64,000 nucleotides of DNA. Source: Bacillus inaquosorum KCTC 13429. Its GTDB lineage: Bacteria > Bacillota > Bacilli > Bacillales > Bacillaceae. Below, in pieces: positions 47,152-56,909 of this stretch. Numbering within the stretch: the first letter of the stretch is position 1; each line of letters starts with the position of its first letter. Under the pieces are notes generated by a model that saw only the letters and a program-made list of their open reading frames with translations, made no database searches and was not told the origin of the DNA. The stretch spans positions 124,001-188,000 of the forward strand of contig NZ_AMXN01000008.1 in assembly GCF_000332645.1 (NCBI RefSeq), written 5' to 3'. The translations under genes and the position numbers were made by a program.

Positions 47152-49767
47152 TTACCAGCTTTCCCAGCATCCCTCTGGATCAATACTAGCCAGTCGGACC
47201 CACCCATTCTGAACTTTTTGCAGAAATACTGAGTCATTATTTAATAACCGTTCTACATATTCTCTAGGTGCTTGGATGACAATTAACAAACGAAGAGGAG
47301 AATGATAAGCCTCATAATCTGATTGCATGACGGATTGCCAAGGCAGTCCGGCTAACAAGTCACTTGCATTCCCCTGCATAACTCCGAGACCTGCAGTAAC
47401 GGTTTGAGTTGCTTTATTTCCGCTGCCATAATAATGAGGTGCTACCGTTGATGCGTAATATTGTAAATTAATCCATTGGGCCACAGTTCCAGGTCCTGCA
47501 ATAATATTTGCTAGGAGTTCACCGCTTTCGTCCTGCTTCCAATCATAATTATGAAGGAAGGCTCTTCCTTCCAAATCACAATCCTGAGTTAGTTCACGTT
47601 GGCCGATAATAAAAGCGGCATTACGAGCCAGTCCCCATTCCGGACGTATCTCACTCCAATCTTCCGCAAATCGGTGTGCCTCAGCCTTCGGGTTTTTAAG
47701 TTTCGATTGGAAATTCGGTAATTGGGCTAGACGTTCTGCATTTGCATTATGTTTCACTTTCGGCATAACAGCTTCGATACGTTCAAATGCTTCTTGTGCA
47801 GCTTCAGAAAGCTTTGGTACATAAATCCAGTGTAATTCATCCACCGTTGTATTATGTTCAGCGGCAGCAAAAACCGTATCCTCAGGGATTTTAATTCCTT
47901 CAGTTAAAAGAACTTCTCTTACTTCTGAAAGATTACATAATGCAGCTAAAACTCTTGCATTGAATCCACCGGCCGCTCCACCGCAGGCACCACAGTCAAG
48001 AGCTGCCGCATAAGGGTTATTGATACTTTGGCTGCCATGCCCGCATATCACGACCAATGGTGCGAAATTCTCTGTTAATCCCATCATTTTTAGAGCTTGC
48101 CGAGCATGGTTCACTTTTTCTTCTTCAGTAAAACCTACAGGTATTTCTGCCTCTGTGTCATACTCATGATGAAGCGAGAGTTTTGTATCAGGTTTACGTA
48201 ACCAAGTCTCACGGAGATTACGAATGAAACGATCCGTTTTTCTTGGCACAAAGCTACGTGCTACCATTTGCAGACTAAGCCAAGGCCCGCTTAGCTCAGG
48301 TAAAAGCAAGCTCGTAAGTACATTCTGTTTCATCTTTTTAAATGTATGGCTTAATGAATGAACCGCTTGCGTGCGTTGGTTGTATTTTTCGAGTACATCT
48401 TCATCTGCAAACTCTTTTATTGTATTTTGCGGTTTTTGTATGACCGGCAAGGAGGCATGACTGTGTTTACTGCCAAGTTCACAAGTTGCAATCGGCACCC
48501 CAAAGAAACCAGCAATACCAATCGTTTCAAATGGACCTTCTTTTTCTAGTTGACGACGAAAAGGCTCTGATCGTACATCGATGCAGAATGCCAATTGAGC
48601 TAATGCAGATTTTTTACCATTGGTTTCACGTTGTTTTGAGATGATCTTCTGACTTAATCGATCAGTGTATGTTTGTTCCCAAGCTTCTAACCAAAGTTTC
48701 CTGCGAAGTTTCTCATCAAAGCTGTAGGCAAATGATAAATATTCGTTTTGTTCATCGGCCGACATCTGTGGCCATTTCTCTAATGTAAGTCCCCCCCAAT
48801 GAATCCAAGCTGCTATAAGGGGAGCAATTGAAATTTTATTCTCAAATCGTTCATTATGAATAGGTAAATATGGCTTTATAAGAGCCCACTCCATGGATAT
48901 TCGGACCGCTAAATATTCTGTCAGGAGTGCATGTTCATGGCTCGATTGTTGGGAGCGCCAAAGCATCATCCCTGCCCATCCAGGTAAGGAAAGTAAATGA
49001 CCTTCAATATAACGCTGGATTTCTGATTCGGGGATTTCTAGTGCGAATAACGCTTCTTGTAAAGCCAAATGTGCCTCTTGCGGCCAACCTTTTAACCTTT
49101 CACGCTGCTTTTTACTAAGTGCTGGATCATACTGAATGAGATGCTGCCAGGCACGATAGAAACCTTCCTCACGATTGGGCATTGTCCAACCTGCTTGAGA
49201 GTCATCAAGATATAATTTACACCACTTAATGACATGATGATCTAGGATATTGACTAACCTTTCACCATCTTGATTCTCTATATATGAACTTATTGGTTGC
49301 ATAAAAACATTTTCGATATGATCCAATCCACTACATTCATTCACCAATTTCTCCAGCTTATGTGATGATAAAAGGGTGGAAGGCAGTGGATCTAGTTTTA
49401 ATCCAGCATGGCAAAATCGCTCTGCCACGTCCCGCGGGATGTTAAAGGAATGTGAATCAAGCCAGCACTGCAGCCCCATTTCCACAAAATCTTCATCAAT
49501 CTCACCTTTATTCTTTGCTGAACGGATCATAGATGCACTAGGGTATATATCAACATCCCGAGAGTTTTTCAACCAACCTGCAACCTGATCAAAAGATTGG
49601 TTTTCAAGCCCCATCCACGGATTACGTGCAGCAAATGTGGAAATAGGCCAAAGTGGCGCAATCACTCGGCTGGCGGATGTAATTAAAACGTTAAGATCAC
49701 TTTGAACATCAATATCTGTATCTTTCTTTTTTACATTTTCTTTCGTTAATACGGATGTAATGCCCAT
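47152..49767 (-). CDS. dabA: DabA inorganic carbon pump subunit (YbcC)
   Basis: An 871-residue DUF2309 protein, peripheral subunit of the DAB complex that hydrates CO2 unidirectionally to accumulate bicarbonate. The zinc-site residues are present: Cys395 and Asp397 in CIDVRSEPF, His577 in ICGHGSQS and Cys592 in DCGACGG, with the 15-residue His-Cys spacing known from studied DabA proteins. It is downstream of its membrane partner (14-bp gap). Confidence 0.93.
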   Translation of the reverse strand: MGITSVLTKENVKKKDTDIDVQSDLNVLITSASRVIAPLWPISTFAARNPWMGLENQSFDQVAGWLKNSRDVDIYPSASMIRSAKNKGEIDEDFVEMGLQCWLDSHSFNIPRDVAERFCHAGLKLDPLPSTLLSSHKLEKLVNECSGLDHIENVFMQPISSYIENQDGERLVNILDHHVIKWCKLYLDDSQAGWTMPNREEGFYRAWQHLIQYDPALSKKQRERLKGWPQEAHLALQEALFALEIPESEIQRYIEGHLLSLPGWAGMMLWRSQQSSHEHALLTEYLAVRISMEWALIKPYLPIHNERFENKISIAPLIAAWIHWGGLTLEKWPQMSADEQNEYLSFAYSFDEKLRRKLWLEAWEQTYTDRLSQKIISKQRETNGKKSALAQLAFCIDVRSEPFRRQLEKEGPFETIGIAGFFGVPIATCELGSKHSHASLPVIQKPQNTIKEFADEDVLEKYNQRTQAVHSLSHTFKKMKQNVLTSLLLPELSGPWLSLQMVARSFVPRKTDRFIRNLRETWLRKPDTKLSLHHEYDTEAEIPVGFTEEEKVNHARQALKMMGLTENFAPLVVICGHGSQSINNPYAAALDCGACGGAAGGFNARVLAALCNLSEVREVLLTEGIKIPEDTVFAAAEHNTTVDELHWIYVPKLSEAAQEAFERIEAVMPKVKHNANAERLAQLPNFQSKLKNPKAEAHRFAEDWSEIRPEWGLARNAAFIIGQRELTQDCDLEGRAFLHNYDWKQDESGELLANIIAGPGTVAQWINLQYYASTVAPHYYGSGNKATQTVTAGLGVMQGNASDLLAGLPWQSVMQSDYEAYHSPLRLLIVIQAPREYVERLLNNDSVFLQKVQNGWVRLASIDPEGCWESW

Positions 49768-49781
49768 CTCAGATTAGCTCC

Positions 49782-51299
49782 TTATGATAAATATTGTTTA
49801 AGGTAGTCTGGGTGACTCTCTATTGTCTTTGGTTTTGCTTCACCTAATCGCACTAACCAAAGATAGATTACCGCGAAGAGCACTGAAGAACGATGACGAG
49901 CAACCCACGTACCTAAAGCACTGCCAAATAGTAAGAGACATACAACAATGATGACAGCTGACATTGGAGGTTGAACACTTTGAAAATCGATTGTATGCAG
50001 CCACTTATAGAAGAGGTTATGAATGATAAAATATACGAGGGCTGCTCCTCCTAAACATATTAAGCCAACAATTCGGCCAATTTTCCCCTCTCCAAAAGCT
50101 ACGAGCTGAGTCCAAGAAACGGACAATGACCACCCTAAGATCAGCGCACTAATGAATTGATACCCCTCTCCAGGAGCAGCGAGCCAAAAAGCAACGCCTA
50201 TCACTAAGGCTAACGTACGGCCAGCCGCGATCCATAAATAGGATGATCCCTCATTAGCCCGAGTCGATCCTTCATGCCGCTGTACTGCTGAACCAGCCTG
50301 TAAAAACAACGTAGCTTTGAATAAACCATGTAAAATAAGATGAATAATGGCTGCTATATAGGCTCCTAATGCACACTGAATGAGCATAAAACCCATTTGT
50401 GCAATCGTGGAGCCTACTAGCTGGCGTTTATAGTCAACCTGGACCAAACTAATACCAGTTCCAATCAATACAGAGATGCCAGCAAGCAGAAGTAAAATAA
50501 TCGATGCTATACCACCATTAAATAGAGGTGAAAATCGAGTTAGTATAATTCCGCCTGCGTTTACTAAACCTGCGTGCATAATCGCAGAAACAGGAGTTGG
50601 AGCAACAATAGACTCAATTAACCATCTTTGGAATGGCCATTGAGCCGCAGGAATGATCACTGCTAACACAACCAATAAATCAATCCCTGTTCTCTCCCAA
50701 ATCCCCAGTTGAGCTAAACTTTCATTTGTTAAAACCAACGATAACCGCCATTGACCTGTGACTTGAAAAAGCCAAATCATCGCGAAAAACAAAGAAAACC
50801 AACTTAACAAAAATAACCGGCCAGAAACCTTGGCTGCTTCACTAGCCACATGCCAAGCACTGTTTAACCTAATAAGTAAGGTTAAACCGACAAGAGTTGC
50901 TCCCCAAAATATAACCATCAAGCGGAGATCGCCACTTAACCATGTAATTGAAGCAGCACCTGTAGTGAAAGTGAAAAGCGTAAAATATTTTCGATATGAT
51001 CGATCTCCCATTAAGTAACGTACAGAAAAACGCTGAATGACGAAACCAATTGCAAGAACAAAGAAAGTCATTAAACAAGCTAAGGAATCTAAGTGCCAAA
51101 GGCCAATATCTCCACTCACACTACTATTGGCAAGTAGCAGGAAGGAAACCAAAAGCGGTAAAGCCAAGATCCCAATATGAATGCGAACATAACTCAAGGG
51201 TACTCGCGGATGTAAAAACAATAGTCCACTTATCCCAGAAGCAATAAGCATAATAAAAAATAATGTTAATAATGATGACAAACTCAGCGAAACTAACAT
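49782..51299 (-). CDS. dabB: DabB membrane subunit (NdhF-like, cation/proton channel)
   Basis: A 505-residue NuoL/MrpA-like membrane protein with about 13-14 helices (RWLIESIVAPTPVSAIMHAGLVNAGGIILTRF; GLFKATLFLQAGSAV). It is named ndhF in 168, but here, as there, it is the first gene of a dabB-dabA-ybcF-ybcH-ybcI operon. It couples the ion gradient to DabA. No other complex I genes are near, supporting the DAB role rather than a dehydrogenase. Confidence 0.92.
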   Translation of the reverse strand: MLVSLSLSSLLTLFFIMLIASGISGLLFLHPRVPLSYVRIHIGILALPLLVSFLLLANSSVSGDIGLWHLDSLACLMTFFVLAIGFVIQRFSVRYLMGDRSYRKYFTLFTFTTGAASITWLSGDLRLMVIFWGATLVGLTLLIRLNSAWHVASEAAKVSGRLFLLSWFSLFFAMIWLFQVTGQWRLSLVLTNESLAQLGIWERTGIDLLVVLAVIIPAAQWPFQRWLIESIVAPTPVSAIMHAGLVNAGGIILTRFSPLFNGGIASIILLLLAGISVLIGTGISLVQVDYKRQLVGSTIAQMGFMLIQCALGAYIAAIIHLILHGLFKATLFLQAGSAVQRHEGSTRANEGSSYLWIAAGRTLALVIGVAFWLAAPGEGYQFISALILGWSLSVSWTQLVAFGEGKIGRIVGLICLGGAALVYFIIHNLFYKWLHTIDFQSVQPPMSAVIIVVCLLLFGSALGTWVARHRSSVLFAVIYLWLVRLGEAKPKTIESHPDYLKQYLS

Positions 51300-51388
51300 T
51301 TCAAATTCTCCCTTAGGTAAAATTCTGTCTGTAATTGAATATACATTTCTTTATCTCTTTGAATAATTACTTATTTTTTCCAATAAAA

Positions 51389-51450
51389 AAGCCGACAACT
51401 TCAAGATTCAATGATTATCTTAGTCATTGAATCTTGAAAATTGTCGGCTT
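51389..51450 (-). terminator. Long hairpin upstream of dabB
   Basis: Two nested perfect stems: AAGCCGACAA / TTGTCGGCTT and CAAGATTCAATGA / TCATTGAATCTTG with a 9-base loop. On the minus strand it is followed by TTTTTTATT, giving an unusually long terminator or attenuator about 90 bp before dabB. Confidence 0.7.
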
Positions 51451-52219
51451 CACTTCAACTAACTTCAGCAAAGTTTTTTGAAGAGCTACCTTATGATTGG
51501 TCATTTTACTATATACAATATTTTAAGTTCCGTCTAAAGGAATGGAATATCGTTAATTTAGTACCTTGATTTATAAATTAAATCGACTTATGTTACTCTT
51601 TGTTTTTTATTAGGATACTTTTTCACCCTATCAAAATTTAAAATGAAATATTAAAAGAATGCTAAAGGCCTAATTTTAATAACAAACAAAAATAAACATC
51701 TGCGCCGATTATTAAGTTAAGTATAAGATATGCTAAATTTTAAACATTGTCAAGATGTTGGAATACGGAGAATGAAGTATCAAATCCTTCTTTCCCTTTA
51801 AATATACATCCTGAATCTTTAACCAAGGCCTATGATATCTACCATTCTAATTTTTTTGTAGAAATACAAGAAAAATTTTATAATCATTTTCTATTTTCTT
51901 GTTTAATAAATAACTGAGTTCAATTAGTAACTATAAATGAATACTGGTTCCTACTTTATTTTCGACAGCCTTAACGACCAAAAAATTGAACTAGTTGTTG
52001 TGGATATTGTTATAGCTAGAATTCCCCAATTTCTCCGTAGATGTCACTTTCCTTGAAAATACCTTCTTTATATTTTCATATTCTTATGGCAATCTTAAAT
52101 ATCTGTAAAACTAAACATAGCCATCTTTAAAACAAAAAACCCCTTTGGCTAAAACTGTAGCTTTGAAATAAAGGATGATCAAAAATAACACATGAACCTT
52201 CAGTTTACGGCAAATTTAA

Positions 52220-52259
52220 AGAATCCATTTAGAAAAAAAGATAGATCAAAATGGATTCT
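52220..52259 (-). repeat. Inverted repeat downstream of the BcrC-type gene
   Basis: AGAATCCATTT and AAATGGATTCT separated by 18 bases. On the minus strand it is followed by TTTAAATTT; possibly a weak terminator. Confidence 0.5.
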
Positions 52260-52351
52260 ACAGTTTTGAATACAGATGGAATCTTTATAAAAGAGTTTGA
52301 TCATTTTAGGTTACGATTTTTTGAACATTAGAACCCGATTGTTGAATAAAT

Positions 52352-52975
52352 CTAAAAATTTTTTGACTTGTTTTCCTTTCTTTTGAAGCGATAAAGAAGC
52401 ATGTTTTCACATTTTTCATAAATTTTTATGGTAGTTTGAATAACTTTTAGTTTAGGGAATGTTAAATATATAAAAGTTGAAACTGCTAGGCTTATTAATA
52501 CTCCTGCTAAAACATCAAAAGGATAATGAACCCCAACCCATATACGGGAGACTCCCACAAGAACAGCTAACAATACCCATAAAATTGACCAGCCTCTCTT
52601 AAAGAGCCAGAATGAAATACAATATGAGAAGAATAAAATTGTATGGTCACTTGGAAAAGAATTGTCTTTTTCTTTATGTATCAGTTTATTAACCTCTCCC
52701 AATTCAACAAAAGGTTGATAATTCGAGTGAAATGCCCCTGCAACCTTCCCTATCGTAAAGGCACAAATGAAAGCGATAGATGCACAAAGAATCATAATTC
52801 TATTATCCGTATCTCTTGTAAACCAAATAAAAAGAACACTTAGTGCAAGTAAAAAAACCATATATTCAGCAATAAAACTAAATACAGGATTCAAAAAGGG
52901 ATGTTCTTTTCCTAAGTCATTAACTAGTCTAAACAGTGATATATTAACTTCTGAAATATCCAAACCCAACACCAT
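52352..52975 (-). CDS. BcrC-type undecaprenyl pyrophosphate phosphatase (PAP2)
   Basis: A 207-residue PAP2 membrane protein with five to six helices, likely dephosphorylating undecaprenyl pyrophosphate at the outer face and giving bacitracin protection. Active motifs PSDHTILFFS and SRIWVGVHYPFDV are intact. The first motif reads NYQPF where the 168 BcrC (YwoA) has PRPF. From memory B. licheniformis BcrC has NQPF there, so this copy looks more like that subtype. The start may be ATG 52975 or TTG 52963. It is AT-rich with AT-rich flanks, suggesting horizontal gain. Confidence 0.8.
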   Translation of the reverse strand: MVLGLDISEVNISLFRLVNDLGKEHPFLNPVFSFIAEYMVFLLALSVLFIWFTRDTDNRIMILCASIAFICAFTIGKVAGAFHSNYQPFVELGEVNKLIHKEKDNSFPSDHTILFFSYCISFWLFKRGWSILWVLLAVLVGVSRIWVGVHYPFDVLAGVLISLAVSTFIYLTFPKLKVIQTTIKIYEKCENMLLYRFKRKENKSKNF

Positions 52976-53161
52976 CCAATCTCTTTTTAGAACATAGTAA
53001 AAGAAAATTAGATGACCTGCCATCGAATCAAATTACATTATTTGAGATTAAAGTTACATTTTTGTAAGATTGGTGTCACATCATTTATGTAAAAAGGGGA
53101 CCCAAAATCAATTGGAATCCCCTTATAATTTTTAGTAACCTGCCTCTTTTGTTAAAATAGA

Positions 53162-53193
53162 AAAATACCCTTAGACAAAAATTATCTAAGGGA
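53162..53193 (-). terminator. Terminator of glmS
   Basis: Minus strand CCCTTAGA / TCTAAGGG stem, 9-base loop, then TATTTTTC. It lies after the 20-bp repeats, so these would be in the 3' end of the glmS mRNA. Confidence 0.7.
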
Positions 53194-53200
53194 AAAAGCA

Positions 53201-53280
53201 TCGCAACATTTTTATAAACGTCGTAACTTTATTTTAAACATCACATCTTTTTTACAAAAATCGTGACTTTATTTCAAAGC
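53201..53280. repeat. Four tandem 20-bp imperfect repeats
   Basis: Units start at 53201, 53221, 53241 and 53261, with exact 20-bp period and consensus near RTCGYAACTTTWTTTTAAAC. They lie between the glmS stop and its terminator. Confidence 0.7.
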
Positions 53281-53309
53281 AACAAAAACAACCAAAGGGG
53301 TTAAACAAT

Positions 53310-55112
53310 TTATTCCACAGTAACACTCTTCGCAAGGTTACGAGGTTTATCAACATCACAGCCGCGATGCAGTGCAGCATAGTAAGCGATCAGCTGCAGT
53401 GGAACAACAGACACCAACGGAGCAAGCGCTGGGTTTACTTCCGGCAGTACGAATCTGTCATCCGCATCGTCTAGGCCTTTCAGTGAGATGATGCATGTGT
53501 TTGCTCCGCGAGCGGCAACTTCCTTGACGTTTCCGCGGATGCTTAGGTTTACGTGCTCTTGTGTTGCCAGTGCGAATACTGGTGTACCTTGTTCGATCAA
53601 GGCAATCGTGCCGTGCTTCAGCTCTCCGCCGGCAAAGCCTTCTGCCTGAATGTAAGAAATCTCTTTCAGCTTCAGTGCACCTTCGACACATACGAAGTAG
53701 TCAAGGCCGCGTCCGATGAAGAAAGCGTTTCTGGATACAGTCAGGTATTCACGGGCGATCATTTCCATTTCGTCTTTCTGGTCGCAAAGGGCTTCCATTG
53801 CGTTCGCAGCGATACCGAGTTCTTTGACGAGGTCAAATCCGATATCGATGCCGTTTTTGTCAGCAGCCACAGATGCAAGAACCGCAAGAACTGCGATTTG
53901 TGCAGTGTATGCTTTCGTTGACGCAACAGCGATTTCAGGACCCGCATGAAGCAGCAATGTGTAGTCAGCTTCACGAGAAAGTGTTGATCCCGGTACGTTT
54001 GTGATTGTCAGGGCTTTGTGTCCGAGTGCTTTGACTTGAACAAGTACCGCGCGGCTGTCTGCTGTTTCTCCGCTTTGAGAAAGGAAAATGAAGAGCGGTT
54101 TTTTAGACAGAAGCGGCATGTTGTAGGAGAATTCACTCGCTACATGCACTTCAACCGGCACGTTTGCCCACATTTCAATATATTGTTTACCGACAAGTCC
54201 TGCGTGGTAGCTTGTTCCGCAGCCAATGATATAGATGCGGTCCGCTTCCGCTACAGCGGCAGCGATATCGCCAGGCACAGACAGTTTGCCGTTTTCATCT
54301 TGATACGTTTGGATGATTTTGCGCATGACAACAGGCTGCTCATCCGTTTCTTTCAACATGTAGTGAGGGTACGTGCCTTTTTCGATATCACTGGCATCCA
54401 GCTCAGCGATATAAGACGCACGTGTAATGACGTCACCATCAAGATTTTTGATGACAACTTGATCATCAGTGACGATGACCATTTCTTTATCCATCAGCTC
54501 TACGTATTCGTTGGTTACTTGAAGCATCGCCATCGCATCAGATGCTACGACGTTGAATGTATCTCCAAGACCGACTAATAGAGGGCTTTTGTTTTTCGCT
54601 ACAAAAATCGTTTCTCTGTTTTCGTTGTCGAATAAAGCAATTGCATAAGAGCCTTTTAACAGTGTAAGTGTTTTACGGAACGCTTCTTCTGTATCAAGTC
54701 CTCCGTTGACAAATTGCTCGATTACTTGAACAACTACCTCTGTATCGGTGTCACTTTTGAGCTCTACATCTTGTAAATACTCTTGTTTCAGCTGAACATA
54801 GTTCTCGATCACGCCGTTATGAACAAGTGTAAAGCGGCCCAGTGCGCTTTGATGCGGGTGAGCGTTTAGATAGCTTGGTTCGCCGTGTGTTGCCCAGCGA
54901 GTATGGCCAATTCCGGCTTTCGCTTCTACATTGGCATCCACAACTTCACGAAGATCCGCAATGCGTCCTTTTTCTTTGAACACATGGATTCCCTGTTCGT
55001 TGGCAACAGCGATACCAGCAGAGTCATATCCGCGGTACTCAAGCTTTTCTAACCCTTTCAGTAAAATTTCCTTCGCATCAAGCTGACCGATATAACCTAC
55101 GATTCCACACAT
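53310..55112 (-). CDS. glmS: Glutamine:fructose-6-phosphate amidotransferase GlmS
   Basis: First step of UDP-GlcNAc synthesis: makes glucosamine 6-phosphate from fructose 6-phosphate and glutamine. It has 600 residues: an N-terminal class II glutaminase domain (nucleophile Cys2 in MCGIVGYIG; 1-240) and two SIS isomerase domains (about 285-600; ends [11 protein letters not shown]). The start is the ATG of MCGIVG, not the ATG 15 codons before. It is controlled by the upstream ribozyme. Confidence 0.97.
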   Translation of the reverse strand: MCGIVGYIGQLDAKEILLKGLEKLEYRGYDSAGIAVANEQGIHVFKEKGRIADLREVVDANVEAKAGIGHTRWATHGEPSYLNAHPHQSALGRFTLVHNGVIENYVQLKQEYLQDVELKSDTDTEVVVQVIEQFVNGGLDTEEAFRKTLTLLKGSYAIALFDNENRETIFVAKNKSPLLVGLGDTFNVVASDAMAMLQVTNEYVELMDKEMVIVTDDQVVIKNLDGDVITRASYIAELDASDIEKGTYPHYMLKETDEQPVVMRKIIQTYQDENGKLSVPGDIAAAVAEADRIYIIGCGTSYHAGLVGKQYIEMWANVPVEVHVASEFSYNMPLLSKKPLFIFLSQSGETADSRAVLVQVKALGHKALTITNVPGSTLSREADYTLLLHAGPEIAVASTKAYTAQIAVLAVLASVAADKNGIDIGFDLVKELGIAANAMEALCDQKDEMEMIAREYLTVSRNAFFIGRGLDYFVCVEGALKLKEISYIQAEGFAGGELKHGTIALIEQGTPVFALATQEHVNLSIRGNVKEVAARGANTCIISLKGLDDADDRFVLPEVNPALAPLVSVVPLQLIAYYAALHRGCDVDKPRNLAKSVTVE

Positions 55113-55199
55113 ATTTTTCTTCCTCCTAAGATTGTAAAAGGAGACGAAGAAAGTCAAATTTCAAGGGGACTTTCAATCGTCCCCTCCTACATGTTTTTT

Positions 55200-55361
55200 G
55201 GAAGATCATGTGATTTCTCTTTGTTCAAGGAGTCACCCCCTTGGTTTGAAGAAATCCTTACGGCTGTGATCTGCATACTCAGCCGGGAGGCATCCGCCGA
55301 AAATTCGATAACCTCCATCCTCGTCAACTAAGCCTTTTTCCGGGCGCTTAGTTCGGGCGCT
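55200..55361 (-). promoter_or_regulatory. glmS ribozyme riboswitch
   Basis: In the glmS leader on the minus strand, the core after the cleavage site is GCGCCCGAACTAAGCGCC (starting at 55360), with the later GGGGGTGACTCC element. Cleavage falls between 55361 and 55360. Glucosamine 6-phosphate acts as cofactor; the cut mRNA is degraded, giving feedback control. Confidence 0.96.
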
Positions 55362-55428
55362 ATCATTATAGGTAAAGCAATAATCCCGTCTTTTCTTCCT
55401 CAGAGAAAACAAGAACAAGACAAGCTTG

Positions 55429-55457
55429 ATTTTACAGCATGTGCCATGAACGGTCAA
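55429..55457 (-). promoter_or_regulatory. Sigma-A promoter of glmS
   Basis: Minus strand TTGACC (55452-55457), 17-bp spacer, TAAAAT (55429-55434), about 70 bp upstream of the ribozyme cleavage site. Confidence 0.65.
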
Positions 55458-55544
55458 TTGTTTTTTAAACAACTTTGCCACATGTCTCACAATTATCATA
55501 TGTAAATCTCGCTTGTCTTGTTCGCTCTCTAATTATAGACTTCG

Positions 55545-56891
55545 TTACTCCAATCCCATTTCTGACCGGACGACTTCAGCAATGCGATTTACATATTCAT
55601 CGCACAGCTCTTTCGTCTTCGCTTCAGCCATGACACGGACGAGAGGTTCAGTGCCTGAAGGGCGCACCAAAATCCGGCCGTCGCCGTTCATTTCTTTTTC
55701 AACTTCAGAAATAACAGCTTTTACTTTTTCGTTTTCTTCGACTTTATATTTATCAGTTACTCTCACATTGACTAACAGCTGCGGGAACTTCTGCATTTCA
55801 GCTGCAAGCTCTGACAGCGGCTTGCCTGTCGCTTTCAAAGTGTTCATCAGCATAATAGCAGACAATAATCCGTCTCCTGTCGTGTTGTAATCAAGGAAAA
55901 TAAGGTGTCCTGACTGCTCTCCGCCGACATTGTAGCCGTCTTTTTTCATCGCTTCTACTACGTAGCGGTCGCCGACAGCTGTCTGTACGCTTTTGATGCC
56001 TTCTTTTTCGAGCGCCTTATAGAAGCCGAGGTTGCTCATCACGGTTGAAACCACTGTATCATCCTTCAAACGGCCCTCTGATTTCAGGTGTTTTGAGCAT
56101 ATGTACATGATTTGGTCGCCGTCAACGATATTTCCTTTTTCATCGACAGCAATCAGGCGGTCGCCGTCACCGTCGAACGCAAGGCCCAGATCGGCGTTTT
56201 TCTCTTTGACAAACGCGCTGAGCGCTTCCGGATGAGTCGATCCGACGCCGTCATTAATATTTAATCCGTTCGGGGAAGTTCCCATTGTTGACACATCTGC
56301 ATCTAAATCAGCAAACAGGTGTGTCGCCAAGGACGACGTTGCTCCATGAGCACAGTCAAGCGCTACATGAATACCTGTGAAATCTTCGTCAGCTGTCTGT
56401 TTTAAGAATTGCAAATATTTTTGGCCGCCTTCGAAATAATCATTTACAAGCCCAAGATCAGCTCCGACCGGTCTTGGCAGCTTATCCTCCGGTTCGTCCA
56501 TCAGGCGCTCAATTTCAGCCTCCTGTTCATCAGAAAGCTTAAATCCGTCTCCCCCGAAAAACTTGATGCCGTTATCCTGCACTGGATTGTGAGAAGCAGA
56601 AATCATGACGCCTGCCTCTGCATCCATTGCTTTTGTTAAATAAGAGACACCAGGTGTAGAAATGACACCCAGACGCATGACTTCTGCGCCAATGGATAAA
56701 AGTCCGGCGACAAGGGCTCCCTCCAGCATATGGCCGGAGATCCGTGTATCGCGGCCTATCAGCACTTTTGGACGTTGTTTGTCTTTAGTCAGTACATAAC
56801 CGCCGAAACGTCCGACTTTAAAGGCCAGCTCAGGTGTAAGCTCACTATTGGCGACACCTCTTACACCGTCTGTTCCAAAATACTTGCCCAT
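55545..56891 (-). CDS. glmM: Phosphoglucosamine mutase GlmM
   Basis: Converts glucosamine 6-phosphate to glucosamine 1-phosphate. It has 448 residues with the phosphoserine loop [13 protein letters not shown], metal loop [10 protein letters not shown], substrate loop GGEQSGH and phosphate site [11 protein letters not shown]. It is the last gene of cdaA-cdaR-glmM; in B. subtilis the c-di-AMP cyclase and GlmM interact. Confidence 0.96.
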   Translation of the reverse strand: MGKYFGTDGVRGVANSELTPELAFKVGRFGGYVLTKDKQRPKVLIGRDTRISGHMLEGALVAGLLSIGAEVMRLGVISTPGVSYLTKAMDAEAGVMISASHNPVQDNGIKFFGGDGFKLSDEQEAEIERLMDEPEDKLPRPVGADLGLVNDYFEGGQKYLQFLKQTADEDFTGIHVALDCAHGATSSLATHLFADLDADVSTMGTSPNGLNINDGVGSTHPEALSAFVKEKNADLGLAFDGDGDRLIAVDEKGNIVDGDQIMYICSKHLKSEGRLKDDTVVSTVMSNLGFYKALEKEGIKSVQTAVGDRYVVEAMKKDGYNVGGEQSGHLIFLDYNTTGDGLLSAIMLMNTLKATGKPLSELAAEMQKFPQLLVNVRVTDKYKVEENEKVKAVISEVEKEMNGDGRILVRPSGTEPLVRVMAEAKTKELCDEYVNRIAEVVRSEMGLE

Positions 56892-56909
56892 TTTATAATC
56901 GCTCCTTTT

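Larger units (their letters stand above)
51300..52351. other. AT-rich gene-free segment between dabB and the BcrC-type gene
   Basis: About 1 kb with no credible ORF or RNA. It contains a 62-nt hairpin (51389-51450) and an 11-bp inverted repeat at 52220-52259 that may end the BcrC-type gene. As I remember 168, adaA, adaB and alkA lie in this interval; no trace was seen here. It is visibly more AT-rich than neighbours, fitting acquired or decayed DNA. Confidence 0.6.
52976..53309. other. Gene-free region between the BcrC-type gene and glmS
   Basis: AT-rich. It carries the glmS terminator (53162-53193) and four tandem 20-bp repeats (53201-53280). No ORF with a ribosome-binding site. A TGTAAC-like ECF -35 is present near the PAP2 start, but no good -10 was found. 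Confidence 0.55.

Noticed and set aside
51300..52351. Possible IS element or CRISPR array in the AT-rich gap
   Set aside because: No transposase frame, no terminal repeats with target duplication and no regularly spaced repeats were seen.
54018..54578. Long plus-strand frame of 186 residues inside glmS
   Set aside because: It is antisense to a highly conserved enzyme, without start signal or recognisable domain.
55365..55370. TATAAT on the minus strand just before the glmS ribozyme cleavage site
   Set aside because: Using it would start transcription inside the ribozyme and no -35 is present at 17 bp; the promoter at 55429-55457 fits better.
55233..55499. Minus-strand 88-residue frame upstream of glmS
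   Set aside because: It lies across the glmS promoter and ribozyme and has no ribosome-binding site; the RNA structure explains the conservation.
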